Shown: in pieces, positions 36,268 through 45,522 of the stretch | How the letters are laid out: every line of letters starts with the position of its first letter | How positions within the stretch are numbered: the stretch's first letter is position 1 | Assembly: GCF_030145145.1 (NCBI RefSeq) | Contig: NZ_JAQYWD010000005.1 | Location: forward strand, 1-64,000 | DNA length: 64,000 bases | Direction of reading: 5' to 3' | Source: Desulfobacula sp. | Lineage (GTDB): Bacteria > Desulfobacterota > Desulfobacteria > Desulfobacterales > Desulfobacteraceae | The notes under the pieces: model-generated | What the model saw: only the letters and a program-made list of their open reading frames with translations | Told to the model about the DNA's origin: nothing | Databases searched by the model: none | Made by a program: the position numbers and the translations under genes

Positions 36268-36300
36268 AAAGCATCAGTTGATTTGCGGATTTCTCTTTAA
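36232..36300 (+). CDS. 22-residue leader ORF coupled to the kinase gene
   Basis: TTG start 6 nt after GGAGG, 22 sense codons (MIRFHTQRF...VDLRISL), stop TAA overlapping the kinase ATG as TAATG. The kinase start itself has no ribosome-binding site upstream, so translational coupling through this ORF is the likely way it is translated. The peptide is basic and not secreted; I see no reason to think it has a function beyond regulation. The short length means a chance ORF cannot be excluded, but Shine-Dalgarno, spacing and overlap all agree. Confidence 0.55.
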   Translation: MIRFHTQRFESSKASVDLRISL

Positions 36301-37553
36301 TGAACACTTTAGTAGCGGATACACATCTATTGAATGATTCCTCATCAGGGCCAGAGATTGATATCAATTATTTGAAGAATCTCGAACAGGAAAATACACG
36401 CCTGAAACATAAGCTTCAGCAGACACAGAAAATGGAAGCCATTGGTGAGCTTTCAAGTGGGATTGCTCATGATTTCAATAATATTCTTCAGCCCATCATT
36501 GGCAACCTGGAGCTACTGATAGAGGATACACATGATGACAGGAAGCTTCAAAATACCCTTAAAAATGTACTTACAGGTGCCAACAGAGCCGGCAGTCTGG
36601 TGAAACAGATTCTCAGCTTCAGTCATCAGTCAGACTTTGAGGTCAGTTCTGTAAAAATTCAGACGATTATCAGGGAAGTATTAAAATTAAGCCGGTCAAC
36701 GCTGCCAGTCACAATTAATATAATGCAGACCATTGACAATGCGTGTGGACCGGTAAAGGCAGATCCCACACACATTTATCAGATTGCCATGAACCTGATT
36801 ACCAATGCATTTCATGCAATGGGTCAGGAAGGCGGAACCCTGGATGTCACACTCGAAGAAATCGACGTCACAGGAAAGGCCCCGGGAGAACTGATCTTGA
36901 ATCCGGGGCCGTATGTCTGTTTAAGCGTTTCTGATACGGGTGAGGGTATAGATGCGGCTATCAGAAACAAGATTTTTGAGCCCTATTTTACAACTAAAAA
37001 AAAGGGGGAGGGGACAGGGCTCGGGCTTTCCGTTATTTCCGGTATCATAAAAGGCTATGGCGGAGAAATTTGCTGCTCCAGTGAGCCGGGAAAGGGAAGT
37101 CTTTTTCAGGTATACTTTCCCAGAGATCATGGCTCGTTTAACATCCGCTCGCTTGAAGAGGATAAAAAAAAAGATCTGTACGGGTGTGAATCCATTCTTT
37201 TTGTTGATGATGATCCGTTTATTGTGGATGTCCAGAAACAGACCCTTGAGCGTTATGGGTATGTTGTCACGCCGTTTGAGAGCAGTCTTGGTGCACTGAA
37301 TGAATTTAAAGCCAGGCCCGGAGTTTTTGACATTGTCATCTGCGACATGACAATGCCCACGCTGACCGGTCTGGGCCTGGCAATTAAAATCAAAGAGATC
37401 CGTCCTGATATCCCGGTTATTATATGCACGGGTTTCAGTGAACAGATCAACAAAAACAATTACCAGGACATGGGGATTGACGGGTTTTTAATGAAACCGG
37501 TTAACAAGGAAGAATCGCTTAAGCTGATCCGGGACCTTTTGAACCCCAGGTGA
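36300..37553 (+). CDS. Cytoplasmic hybrid histidine kinase (coiled coil-HisKA-HATPase-REC)
   Basis: 417 residues without membrane segments or a recognisable sensor domain. A short N-terminal coiled coil (about 22-45) leads to HisKA with the phospho-His in SGIAHDFNNILQPI (His 57), HATPase boxes NAFHAMGQEGG, DTGEGID and GTGLGLSV, and a C-terminal receiver (about 295-417) with FVDDDPF, the Asp in VICDMTMP and Lys in MKPVN. Kinases of this HDFNN type often feed NtrC-family regulators. It is driven by a strong sigma-54 promoter and a coupled leader ORF, so it probably belongs to the same circuit as the regulator, membrane kinase and small peptide to its left. Confidence 0.9.
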   Translation: MNTLVADTHLLNDSSSGPEIDINYLKNLEQENTRLKHKLQQTQKMEAIGELSSGIAHDFNNILQPIIGNLELLIEDTHDDRKLQNTLKNVLTGANRAGSLVKQILSFSHQSDFEVSSVKIQTIIREVLKLSRSTLPVTINIMQTIDNACGPVKADPTHIYQIAMNLITNAFHAMGQEGGTLDVTLEEIDVTGKAPGELILNPGPYVCLSVSDTGEGIDAAIRNKIFEPYFTTKKKGEGTGLGLSVISGIIKGYGGEICCSSEPGKGSLFQVYFPRDHGSFNIRSLEEDKKKDLYGCESILFVDDDPFIVDVQKQTLERYGYVVTPFESSLGALNEFKARPGVFDIVICDMTMPTLTGLGLAIKIKEIRPDIPVIICTGFSEQINKNNYQDMGIDGFLMKPVNKEESLKLIRDLLNPR

Positions 37554-37567
37554 CATTTATCCTAGGA

Positions 37568-38551
37568 TCATGATTTCAGGACCTCGGGATTGACCATATG
37601 CGGCACCCGGCCGTTCCTGTAAAATTCAATAATATTCATGGCTGCCATTACTGACATCTGATCCCGGGCTTCTTTTGTACCGGAGCCCACGTGGGGCAGA
37701 ACACAGACATTTTCCATGAACAGGAGCGGATTATCCGGTTGCATGGGTTCCGGGTTTGTCACATCCAGGCCGGCTCCCCAGATATCACCCGTCTGGATAG
37801 CCAGGGTCAGATCTTTTTCATGATGCACAGGCCCCCTGGCCGTATTGATAAAAATGGCCGAAGGTTTCATCCGTTTAAAGGCGGACCGGTTAAAGCGTTC
37901 TCTTGTTTCGGCAGTTAAGGCGCAATGAACTGACAGCACGTCGCTTTGAGCCAGCAGATCTTCATAATCGACATGGACAGCATCCAGCAGTTTTTCTGCA
38001 GCCCTGTTCCGGTTCCGGTTATGATAAATGATGTTCATGTCATAGGCATGTTTACACCGCAGGGCCATTTTAACGCCAATCCGCCCAAGCCCGAAAATGC
38101 CCAGGGTCTTATTCTTTAATTCACACCCAAGGTTTCCGGTGGGCTTGAAATGTCCCCATTGTCCGTTGATAATGGTTTTATGCAGAAAAAACATTTTCCT
38201 TGCAACGGCTATCATCAACCCAAAGGCAATGTCTGCTGTGGCTTCGCTCATGGCATCCGGGGTAAATCCCACGGGAATGCCCAGGCTCGTGGCTGCGGCA
38301 ACATCAATGTTGTCGTACCCCACAGCAAACTGGGAGATGATTTCCAAGTGACGACACTGGGTTAAAAAATGTTGATCAATCCGGTCGGTCAGGGTGCATA
38401 GCAGGGCATGGTGCTGGATTGCACTTTCAATTAATTCCATGGATGTCATGGGCCTTTCGTTTTTCCACAGGGTCAGATGAAAATTTTCTTTTTCCAGAAG
38501 CCTGATCCCTGCCCTGGGGTATAGCCGTGTCACCAGTATTTTTTTTTCCAT
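37568..38551 (-). CDS. D-isomer 2-hydroxyacid dehydrogenase (glyoxylate/hydroxypyruvate reductase type)
   Basis: 327 residues. NAD-binding GIFGLGRIGVKMA at about 150. Catalytic Arg in NTARGPVHHEKDL, Glu in VTNPEPMQPDNPL and His in VLPHVGSGTKEARDQM are all in order. It would reduce a 2-keto acid (glyoxylate, hydroxypyruvate or similar) with NAD(P)H. It converges on the cytoplasmic kinase gene with 14 nt between stops. Substrate cannot be assigned from the sequence. Proximity to serine-biosynthesis genes further on may be chance. Confidence 0.88.
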   Translation of the reverse strand: MEKKILVTRLYPRAGIRLLEKENFHLTLWKNERPMTSMELIESAIQHHALLCTLTDRIDQHFLTQCRHLEIISQFAVGYDNIDVAAATSLGIPVGFTPDAMSEATADIAFGLMIAVARKMFFLHKTIINGQWGHFKPTGNLGCELKNKTLGIFGLGRIGVKMALRCKHAYDMNIIYHNRNRNRAAEKLLDAVHVDYEDLLAQSDVLSVHCALTAETRERFNRSAFKRMKPSAIFINTARGPVHHEKDLTLAIQTGDIWGAGLDVTNPEPMQPDNPLLFMENVCVLPHVGSGTKEARDQMSVMAAMNIIEFYRNGRVPHMVNPEVLKS

Positions 38552-38745
38552 TCCGATTGGGTCCTTTGTCTGGTTTTCCCGCTGTTATTTTCCATACATG
38601 TAATGAACAGGTACTATTAATGTATAGAAGTAGTTGAATTGACAACGATCGTCAAGTTAAAGACAAAGTCAACTTGTGATTTTTTTTATTTTGTGTACAC
38701 TGGTTTTCGTAAACTATTTTTTACATCAACAAAAGGAGAAAACAG

Positions 38746-39327
38746 GTGCCATTATCGTTCAGATCTGAGAGCCATGGAAATATTGCCTTTGGCTTTTTCA
38801 ATATTGAGTCGGATATGCTGCTGTTGGAAAATTATTTCTTTTTTGCCAGTGACTTTTGTCAGTGGATAGGGGAGATGGCAAAAGAAAAAGATAACGGACA
38901 AAATGGTTTTCAATATTCCGTGCATTATATTGCCGATCCCGATGATATCGGAGATTTGATGGGGGCCATTTCCGGGGTTCGGTTTCAAGGGTTTATCGGC
39001 AGGGTGTATACCCTTTTTCCCTTTCCCGACGATCCCAGCGCCTTCAAGCAGAACCCTGAAGGATATCAAACCCGGAAGCGGGTCATTGCAGAAATTGAAG
39101 ACTTGTCTGAAAAAACCAGGATCGTCATGGAATTTTTAACGGATGAACAGGTTCGTATCGGCCCCTATCTGTTTGATAAAAAGATCTTCCATGAGTTGAT
39201 CCTTTATGTGTGGCGGGGCGGTTATCCCCTTTGGAAAAACGAGATACGGCCCTTGTATGTAACAGAAATGAAGAACAGGGTTCAAAAAAGTGGTAACCCC
39301 TTTTTTAAAGGCGTGTTCCCATTGTAA
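38746..39327 (+). CDS. Protein of unknown function, 193 residues
   Basis: Starts at a GTG with AAAAGGAG 7 nt upstream. Soluble, no signal peptide. It contains aromatic-rich stretches (GFFNIESDMLLLENYFFFASDFCQWI) and a conserved-looking C-terminal half (FDKKIFHELILYVWRGGYPLWKNEIRP). I do not recognise the family. Followed 49 nt later by an aminotransferase gene on the same strand, with which it may be co-transcribed. Confidence 0.7.
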   Translation: MPLSFRSESHGNIAFGFFNIESDMLLLENYFFFASDFCQWIGEMAKEKDNGQNGFQYSVHYIADPDDIGDLMGAISGVRFQGFIGRVYTLFPFPDDPSAFKQNPEGYQTRKRVIAEIEDLSEKTRIVMEFLTDEQVRIGPYLFDKKIFHELILYVWRGGYPLWKNEIRPLYVTEMKNRVQKSGNPFFKGVFPL

Positions 39328-39376
39328 AAAAAATGATATATGGTAAAAATTTAATTTAATTTCGGAGGAAAATCAC

Positions 39377-40549
39377 ATGCCTATAGCAGATAAAATGGTT
39401 AAAATGGTTGAATCAGCGTCCATGATCCGGAAGATGTTTGAAGAAGGGATACGGATGAGAGAAAAGTTTGGTGCCGATAATGTATACGACTTCTCCCTTG
39501 GAAATCCGGACGTCCCCCCCCCGGCGGCTGTCAAGGAGGTCCTGCTGAATCTGATTAACAATGAAACGACATCCCACGGGTATATGCCCAATCCGGGATA
39601 TCCCCATGTCCGCCAGGCTGTGGCAGACCATCTGAACAAAGAATACAATGTGGGGCTCACGTCTGATCTGATTGTGATGACCGTGGGTGCGGCAGGGGCA
39701 TTAAATGATATATTGCGGGCCCTGATGAACCCGGGTGAGGATATCCTTACACCGGCCCCCTATTTTGTCGGGTATAACCAGTATGCGTATGTTGCTGGTG
39801 CAAATTTAAAAACGGTTGCCTCATTCCCTGATTTCCACCTGGACCTGGATGCCATTGAAAAGGCCATTACAGCAGATACACGGGTCCTGTTGATTAACTC
39901 TCCCAATAATCCGACTGGTGTCGTTTATACCAGAGAGGAACTGCTGGCATTGGGAAAAATACTGGATGGGGCAAGTGAAAAATTTGGAAAACGGATTTAT
40001 CTGATTTCCGATGAACCCTACAGAAAAATTGTCTATGGCGTGGAAGTACCCGCCATGTTTGATGTGTATCCCCATACCATTGTATTGTCCTCCTACTCTA
40101 AAGAACTCTCCCTGGCAGGCGAGAGAATCGGGTATCTGGCCGTTCATCCTAAAGCCGAAGATGCGGCCATTATTGCAGCCGCTGCAGGCGTAACCAATAC
40201 CATGATGTACGTCAATGCCCCGGCCCTTTTCCAGCAGGTAGTGGGTCAGCTCCAGGGTGTTACCGTGGATATTGAAATTTACAGAAAACGACGGGATATC
40301 TTCAGTGACGGACTTCATGCCGCAGGGTATGAATTTGATATCCCCGATGGGGCATTTTACCTGTTTCCCAAAAGTCCCATCGCTGACGACATAAAATTTG
40401 TGGGTATTTTAAAAGACAATCATATCCTTGCTGTTCCGGGAATCGCATTTGGCGGTCCCGGTCATTTCAGGCTGTCCTATGCCGTGCCGGACAAAACCAT
40501 TTCCGACTCTCTGGAAGGATTTAAACGCGCCATTGACAGTGTGAAATAA
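39377..40549 (+). CDS. PLP-dependent aminotransferase, class I/II
   Basis: 390 residues. Fold-type I signatures: SLGNPDVPPP near the N-terminus, the MPNPGYPHVRQAVADHL substrate-loop region, NSPNNPTGVVYTREEL with the PLP-ring Asn, SDEPYRKIVY with the Asp, and SYSKELSLAGERIGYL with the Schiff-base Lys; RLSYAVP carries the carboxylate-binding Arg. GGAGG lies 8-9 nt before the ATG. Probably an aspartate- or aromatic-type transaminase; substrate uncertain. Confidence 0.9.
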   Translation: MPIADKMVKMVESASMIRKMFEEGIRMREKFGADNVYDFSLGNPDVPPPAAVKEVLLNLINNETTSHGYMPNPGYPHVRQAVADHLNKEYNVGLTSDLIVMTVGAAGALNDILRALMNPGEDILTPAPYFVGYNQYAYVAGANLKTVASFPDFHLDLDAIEKAITADTRVLLINSPNNPTGVVYTREELLALGKILDGASEKFGKRIYLISDEPYRKIVYGVEVPAMFDVYPHTIVLSSYSKELSLAGERIGYLAVHPKAEDAAIIAAAAGVTNTMMYVNAPALFQQVVGQLQGVTVDIEIYRKRRDIFSDGLHAAGYEFDIPDGAFYLFPKSPIADDIKFVGILKDNHILAVPGIAFGGPGHFRLSYAVPDKTISDSLEGFKRAIDSVK

Positions 40550-40557
40550 TTTTTTTT

Positions 40558-40590
40558 ACCCTGCCGCAGCCGTATTCAGCGCGGCAGGGT
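40558..40590. terminator. Strong hairpin between convergent aminotransferase genes
   Basis: Perfect 10-bp GC-rich stem ACCCTGCCGC / GCGGCAGGGT with a 13-nt loop. The T-run lies before, not after, the stem on the plus strand, so it is not a canonical terminator in either direction, but its place between two convergent 3' ends suggests that role. Confidence 0.5.
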
Positions 40591-40596
40591 CATTCC

Positions 40597-41682
40597 CTAT
40601 CCGGATGTCTGTTCAAATTGTTTCATAAATGAGATCAGGTCATTGACAGCGGCTATGCCTGTGGCATTATAAATGGATGCCCGGCATCCGCCCACACTCC
40701 TGTGACCTTTCAGGCCCCCCAGGTGGTTTTCAATGGCCTTGGCCACAAAGGTTTTTTCAAGACCGTCATCCGGCAGGCGGAAGGTGACATTCATTAAAGA
40801 TCGGGACCCTTTTTCCGCAGTGGCCCTGTAAAAGCTTGAGCCATCCAGGAAATCATATAGCAGACCGGCTTTTTGACGATTTATCGCATCCATTTTTTCC
40901 AGCCCGCCAATGGTTTCTTCCAGCCATTTTAAGACCAGTTGAATCGTATAAATGGAAAAACAGGGCGGGGTGTTATACATGGAATTTTTGTTGGCAAAGG
41001 TGGCATAGCTGAGCAGGGACGGGATGTTTTCCGGTACCCGGTCCAGCAGATCCTGCCGGATGATAACCATGCACACCCCGGCAGGTCCGATATTTTTCTG
41101 GGCACCGGCATAGATCATGCCGATATGGCTCATGTCCATCGGCCGGGACATGATGTCCGAAGACATGTCGATCACCATGGGGATTTTACCGGTGTCAGGA
41201 AGGGACGCAAACTGGGTGCCTTTAATGGTATTGTTGGAGGTCAGATGCACATACGCTGCATCCTGGCTGAAGGCGATATCCCGGGGGATATAGCAGAACT
41301 TTTTATCTTCAGAAGAGGCCACAATTGTTATGGGTTTGTTTTGAATCTGTGCTTCCTTAATGGCCTTTGTTGACCAGGTCCCCGTGTTGATATAGTCTGC
41401 GCTTTCGCCATTGGACAGGAAATTTAACGGCACCATGCAAAATTGCATGCTGGCACCTCCCTGGACAAAGAGCACCTTATACTGGTCATCTAACTTTAAC
41501 AGTCGTTTCGTCCGTTCAACAGCATCGTTAATCACATCATCAAACCATTTGGACCGGTGGCTGATTTCGGTAATGGACATACCACTGCCTGCGAAATTTA
41601 AAAACGAGTCCTTGATTTCTTCAAGAACGGTCAGGGGCAGGGCGGCAGGTCCGGCATTAAAATTATGGATTCTATCTTGCAT
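40597..41682 (-). CDS. serC: Phosphoserine aminotransferase
   Basis: 361 residues, full length. Begins HNFNAGPAALPLTVLEEI, as in SerC; VLFVQGGASMQF holds the PLP-phosphate region, and GAQKNIGPAGVCMVII contains the Schiff-base Lys. The C-terminal KGHRSVGGCRASIYNA is the conserved SerC end. It converts 3-phosphohydroxypyruvate plus glutamate to O-phosphoserine. It is the last gene of the minus-strand block with trpB2 and serA, so phosphoserine is produced next to a TrpB2 enzyme that may use it. Confidence 0.95.
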   Translation of the reverse strand: MQDRIHNFNAGPAALPLTVLEEIKDSFLNFAGSGMSITEISHRSKWFDDVINDAVERTKRLLKLDDQYKVLFVQGGASMQFCMVPLNFLSNGESADYINTGTWSTKAIKEAQIQNKPITIVASSEDKKFCYIPRDIAFSQDAAYVHLTSNNTIKGTQFASLPDTGKIPMVIDMSSDIMSRPMDMSHIGMIYAGAQKNIGPAGVCMVIIRQDLLDRVPENIPSLLSYATFANKNSMYNTPPCFSIYTIQLVLKWLEETIGGLEKMDAINRQKAGLLYDFLDGSSFYRATAEKGSRSLMNVTFRLPDDGLEKTFVAKAIENHLGGLKGHRSVGGCRASIYNATGIAAVNDLISFMKQFEQTSG

Positions 41683-41720
41683 GGCATGGGATCCTTATCG
41701 GTTGTTTTAATGGACAAAAG

Positions 41721-41762
41721 GCAAACCCGGATCCTGAATGATGAAACAGGGTCCGGGTTTGC
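41721..41762. terminator. Long hairpin between trpB2 copy 1 and serC
   Basis: 16-bp stem (GCAAACCCGGATCCTG with CAGGGTCCGGGTTTGC, one G-U pair) and a 10-nt loop. On the minus strand it is followed by CTTTTG, a weak U-tract, so it is a terminator or attenuator ahead of serC. Confidence 0.6.
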
Positions 41763-41777
41763 AAACTAAGGAGTTAA

Positions 41778-43151
41778 TCAGGTGGCTTGTCTGGGTTTGG
41801 GTAAGGGCTCAAGATCTTTTAATGCCGCATCAATCTGTTCCTGGGGAAGATCATGGTCGGCAAGCTTGCCTCTAAAGTAGTTTTCATAGGCTGCAAGATC
41901 CACAAGGCCATGGCCGCTCCAGTTGAACAGGATGGTTTTTTCCTTGCCCTCTTCTTTGGCCTTAAGGGCTTCTCGAATGGTCATTGCAATGGCATGGTTA
42001 CATTCGGGTGCAGAAATATACCCTTCAGACCGGGCAAAGGTCATACCGGCCTTGAAGGTTTCCATCTGGTGAATGGATTCGGCTCTGATGATGCCATCCA
42101 GGACCAGCTGGCTGACAATGGGTGCCATGCCATGATACCGTAAACCACCGGCATGGATGGGTGCCGGTACAAAATTATGACCCAGTGTATGCATGGGCAG
42201 CAAGGGTGTCATCTGGACGGTATCTCCGAAATCATAGGCAAAGGGCCCCCTTGTCAGGGTGGGACAGGAGGTGGGCTCCACGGCAATAATGTCGATATCC
42301 TTGCCATTGATTTTGTCCAGGGCAAACGGGAAGGAAAGGCCTGCAAAATTACTGCCCCCGCCGGCACTGCCGATGATGACATCAGGATAGTCTCCTGCCA
42401 TCTCCATCTGTTTCTGGGCTTCAAGGCCAATGATGCTCTGATGGATCATGACATGGTTGAGCACACTGCCCAGGGCATATTTGGTGTTTTCATCGGAAAC
42501 AGCTTCTTCAACGGCTTCACTGATGGCCATACCCAGACTGCCCGGAGAATCCGGATTTTTTTCCAGGATTGAACGGCCGGCCGCTGTTTCAGTGCTGGGG
42601 CTGGCCGTGCAATTGGCGCCCCAGGTCTCCATCATGAGTCGGCGATAGGGTTTTTGATTGTAGGAAATCTTTACCATGAACACCTTACATTCAATGCCAA
42701 AGAAGGAACAGCACATGGAAAGGGCACTGCCCCATTGTCCGGCACCGGTTTCCGTGGTGATCTTTTTGGTACCGGCCATCTTGTTATAATAGGCCTGGGC
42801 AATGGCTGTGTTGGGTTTGTGACTGCCGGCAGGAGAAACCCCTTCATTTTTAAAATAGATTTTTGCAGGGGTATCCAGGGCTTTCTCAAGGTTGTAGGCC
42901 CGGAACAGAGGAGAGGGCCGCCAAATAGCATATTTGTCCAGGATTTCTTCGGGGATATCAATCCAGCGCTCGGTGCTCATTTCCTGTTCAATAAGGTTCA
43001 TGGGAAAAATCGGGGCAAGATCATCCGGTCCGCAGGGCTGGCCGGTGCCGGGATGAAGAGGGGGTTCCATGGGAGTTGGCATGTCTGCCATGATGTTGTA
43101 CCATTTTCTGGGCATGTCCTGATCAGATAGCATATACTTTTTGGTCCTCAT
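41778..43151 (-). CDS. trpB: TrpB2-type tryptophan synthase beta chain, copy 1
   Basis: 457 residues from ATG 43151 (AGGAGG 5 nt upstream; longer frames read into the serA terminator). TrpB2-specific N-terminal extension (WYNIMADMP...PLHPGTGQP), PLP Lys in [27 protein letters not shown], phosphate loop [11 protein letters not shown], and [16 protein letters not shown]. It joins indole with an amino-acrylate to give tryptophan. Some TrpB2 enzymes have been shown to use O-phosphoserine instead of serine. No trpA is here. It is about 92% identical, by my count, to copy 2 at 46.6-48.0 kb. Confidence 0.92.
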   Translation of the reverse strand: MRTKKYMLSDQDMPRKWYNIMADMPTPMEPPLHPGTGQPCGPDDLAPIFPMNLIEQEMSTERWIDIPEEILDKYAIWRPSPLFRAYNLEKALDTPAKIYFKNEGVSPAGSHKPNTAIAQAYYNKMAGTKKITTETGAGQWGSALSMCCSFFGIECKVFMVKISYNQKPYRRLMMETWGANCTASPSTETAAGRSILEKNPDSPGSLGMAISEAVEEAVSDENTKYALGSVLNHVMIHQSIIGLEAQKQMEMAGDYPDVIIGSAGGGSNFAGLSFPFALDKINGKDIDIIAVEPTSCPTLTRGPFAYDFGDTVQMTPLLPMHTLGHNFVPAPIHAGGLRYHGMAPIVSQLVLDGIIRAESIHQMETFKAGMTFARSEGYISAPECNHAIAMTIREALKAKEEGKEKTILFNWSGHGLVDLAAYENYFRGKLADHDLPQEQIDAALKDLEPLPKPRQAT

Positions 43152-43171
43152 AACTCCTCCTTTTATTGGGT

Positions 43172-43202
43172 GAAAAAAAATAGCGGCTCCAAAAGAGCCG
43201 TT
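43172..43202 (-). terminator. Intrinsic terminator after serA
   Basis: On the minus strand an 8-bp stem (AACGGCTC / GAGCCGCT, with one G-U) and 5-nt loop is followed by eight T. It starts at the serA stop codon and ends just upstream of the trpB2 ribosome-binding site, so trpB2 copy 1 either depends on read-through or has its own promoter. Confidence 0.7.
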
Positions 43203-43203
43203 A

Positions 43204-44148
43204 TTACTTTTGATTAACGATATTGGGGGCATTGCCGGTTAGCAGATAATCCACCATCTGGGTGGCCACATCCCGGGCCACATTGTCCTGGGCCTCATGG
43301 GTGGACGCCCCCAGATGAGACGTGCAGATGAAATTGTCCAGATCCATCAGACAAATCTTTCCCGGGGGTTCGGTGACAAATACATCAAGGGCGGCTCCGC
43401 CAAGGTGGTTTGATACCAAAGCCTCATGCAGGTCGTCTTCATTGATAATGCCACCCCTGGCACAATTGATCAGCATGGCACCCTGTTTCATTTTATAAAG
43501 GGTTTCCCTGTTGAACAGATTGGTGGTTTCAGGTGTTTTGGGTGTATGAATGGAGATATAGTCTGATTCTGCCAGTATTTCATCAAAAGAGACATGGCGG
43601 ATGCCGAGGCGTTCGATGCTGTCATGATCCTGATACGGATCACACCCGATGACTTTCATTTTAAGCCCCATGGCCCGCTCGGCCACCAGACTGCCGATGT
43701 TGCCGATACCCACAAGCCCCAGGGTCTTGTTGTATATTTCCCGGCCCCGAAGATTTTTTTTCTCCCATTTACCGTCTTTCAGGGTGGCGGTTGCCCGGGG
43801 GATATTGCGCGAAAGGGCCATGATCATGGCAATGGTGTGTTCTGCCGTTGTAATGGCATTGCCCAGCGGTGTGTTCATCACGGCAATGTCGGCCCGGGTG
43901 GCGGCGGGGATGTCGACATTGTCCAGTCCAATGCCGGCCCTGCCGATGACCTTGAGGTTTTTTGCCTTGGCAAGCATCTCCTCCGTTACTTTTGTTTTGC
44001 TTCGAATGGATAAACCATGGTAGACCCCGATGATGTCTTCAAGCTGGGATGGGCTTAAATCGGTTTTTACATCAACTTCAATGCCCGGGGTGTTTTTGAA
44101 AATTTCAATGCCCACGGTGGAGAGGGGGTCACTGACAAGTACTCGCAT
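43204..44148 (-). CDS. serA: D-3-phosphoglycerate dehydrogenase, short form
   Basis: 314 residues, lacking the C-terminal ACT regulatory domain. NAD site [16 protein letters not shown] at about 145; catalytic Arg in [12 protein letters not shown], Glu in VFVTEPPG, His in [18 protein letters not shown] precedes the ATG. It oxidises 3-phosphoglycerate to phosphohydroxypyruvate, the first step of serine synthesis, with SerC next in the pathway and encoded 1.5 kb downstream. Lack of ACT implies no direct serine feedback. A related hydroxyacid-dehydrogenase function is possible but the context favours SerA. Confidence 0.88.
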   Translation of the reverse strand: MRVLVSDPLSTVGIEIFKNTPGIEVDVKTDLSPSQLEDIIGVYHGLSIRSKTKVTEEMLAKAKNLKVIGRAGIGLDNVDIPAATRADIAVMNTPLGNAITTAEHTIAMIMALSRNIPRATATLKDGKWEKKNLRGREIYNKTLGLVGIGNIGSLVAERAMGLKMKVIGCDPYQDHDSIERLGIRHVSFDEILAESDYISIHTPKTPETTNLFNRETLYKMKQGAMLINCARGGIINEDDLHEALVSNHLGGAALDVFVTEPPGKICLMDLDNFICTSHLGASTHEAQDNVARDVATQMVDYLLTGNAPNIVNQK

Positions 44149-44264
44149 GATAGTCCTCCTTTATTAATGGAAATTAATAAAAAAATACTGTTCATTTTGT
44201 ATATGAGGATTAAAAAAGGACGTCAAGGCTGTAAAAATGGTGATAAAATAGTGGTAAAAAATAA

Positions 44265-45512
44265 CTATTCTTCCAGGGAAAGCAGGTAGGAGCGCAGGTT
44301 TTTGGGTTTGTTTTTTAACCCCAGTTTTGTCCGTATTTTATACCGATGCGATGTAATGGTATTGAAAGATACATTCAGGCTTTGGGCAATTTCCTTATTG
44401 GTGACCCCCTCTTTTACAAGTGTTGCCACTTTGATCTCCATGGGTGTCAGGTTCAGGTATGTGGATGACAGTTTGCTGATCAAAGGGGAGGTGATGTCAT
44501 GGATGTTTTTTTCAAGCCGGTCCAGAAGAACTTGCTGTTCATGGCTTATGCTTGTTTCTCCAAGTTGTTTAAGATAGGGCAGAATAGAGTGTTTGATGTT
44601 GATTAAAAAACTTTCTTTATCTGCTTTCTCTTTTTGTTCCATCTGTTTTAACATCACTTTTAAGGCGATATTGGCTTCCTCAAGTCCTTGATTGGCCTTT
44701 TTCAGTTTGTCGGTTCGTCGTTGAATAACCTGTTCAAGATGGGCCTTGTGATTCCTTAAGTCGTCTTGAACGCGTTTTCGCTTGAAGAATTCAGGAATAT
44801 CTATTTTTTTATAATGTTCGTATTTGATATAGGCTTTTTTACTGTAGTTGTTGATATACTGCTTTATTTTTGATGGGGGCGCCATAATAAACCGGCAGTG
44901 CCGGTCGCCTTTTGCCCGGCATTCGATTTCTGCCGTGACAAGGGAGACACCAAAGCTTTCTTCACACCAGCCGGATGAATATCCGGCATTCATAACACAA
45001 ACCGGAAACTTTGTTTTCTTGCCCTGGTCCAGCCATGACTGGGCTTCAAAAGAATACGGATGATCATAAATCAGATAAAAATTTTCGTCCGGTGTGGGTT
45101 TGGACAGGGGATGTATTTTTACGGAAGCCCACCCGGTATAGGCAAAATGGACCGGTCCTGCTGACAGCTTTTCAATGGGGTCCGTCACCTTCATTTTGGA
45201 GAAAAAGCTTTTAGCATCGGCCTTTCCAATGGAATGGGCAATATCAAAAAGAAAATTGAACGACAGGTTTCTGGCTTCTTCCTCCCCCCGGTCTTTATAC
45301 AAAAGCGCCATCATGTCAAAGAATTCGTTTGACAAGGATGCCGCCCGGATAAGGATATACCGCTCACCTGAAAATTCGATGAGCCCTTTTTCAGGGTCTG
45401 ACTGGGCCACGGAAAAGTAATGTCTTACATAATTCTGGGCGGTGAGAAATACCTGATGGAAATTATCGGGCACACTCACCGTATTCAAGGCCGTGTCGGA
45501 AGGAATCGTCAT
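44265..45512 (-). CDS. XylR_N/V4R sensor fused to a LuxR-type DNA-binding domain
   Basis: 415 residues. The N-terminal half (about 20-240) resembles the aromatic-effector domain of XylR/DmpR with its V4R part (AGYSSGWCEESFG, then ECRAKGDRHCRF with the conserved Cys/Gly pattern). A linker and long coiled coil (about 250-310) lead to a GerE/LuxR HTH (LTPMEIKVATLVKEGVTNKEIAQSLNVSFNTITSHRYKIRTKLGL). XylR and DmpR carry an AAA+ domain here; this one instead has a sigma-70-type LuxR output. It lies between the two trpB2 copies on the same strand, 116 nt before serA, so an aromatic ligand such as indole is a reasonable guess. Confidence 0.82.
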   Translation of the reverse strand: MTIPSDTALNTVSVPDNFHQVFLTAQNYVRHYFSVAQSDPEKGLIEFSGERYILIRAASLSNEFFDMMALLYKDRGEEEARNLSFNFLFDIAHSIGKADAKSFFSKMKVTDPIEKLSAGPVHFAYTGWASVKIHPLSKPTPDENFYLIYDHPYSFEAQSWLDQGKKTKFPVCVMNAGYSSGWCEESFGVSLVTAEIECRAKGDRHCRFIMAPPSKIKQYINNYSKKAYIKYEHYKKIDIPEFFKRKRVQDDLRNHKAHLEQVIQRRTDKLKKANQGLEEANIALKVMLKQMEQKEKADKESFLINIKHSILPYLKQLGETSISHEQQVLLDRLEKNIHDITSPLISKLSSTYLNLTPMEIKVATLVKEGVTNKEIAQSLNVSFNTITSHRYKIRTKLGLKNKPKNLRSYLLSLEE

Positions 45513-45522
45513 TCTAATTCCA

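Noticed and set aside
5997-41762. The strong hairpins at 5997, 10223, 40558 and 41721 as mobile repeats (REP-like)
   Set aside because: Their sequences are unrelated to one another, so they are individual terminator-like structures.
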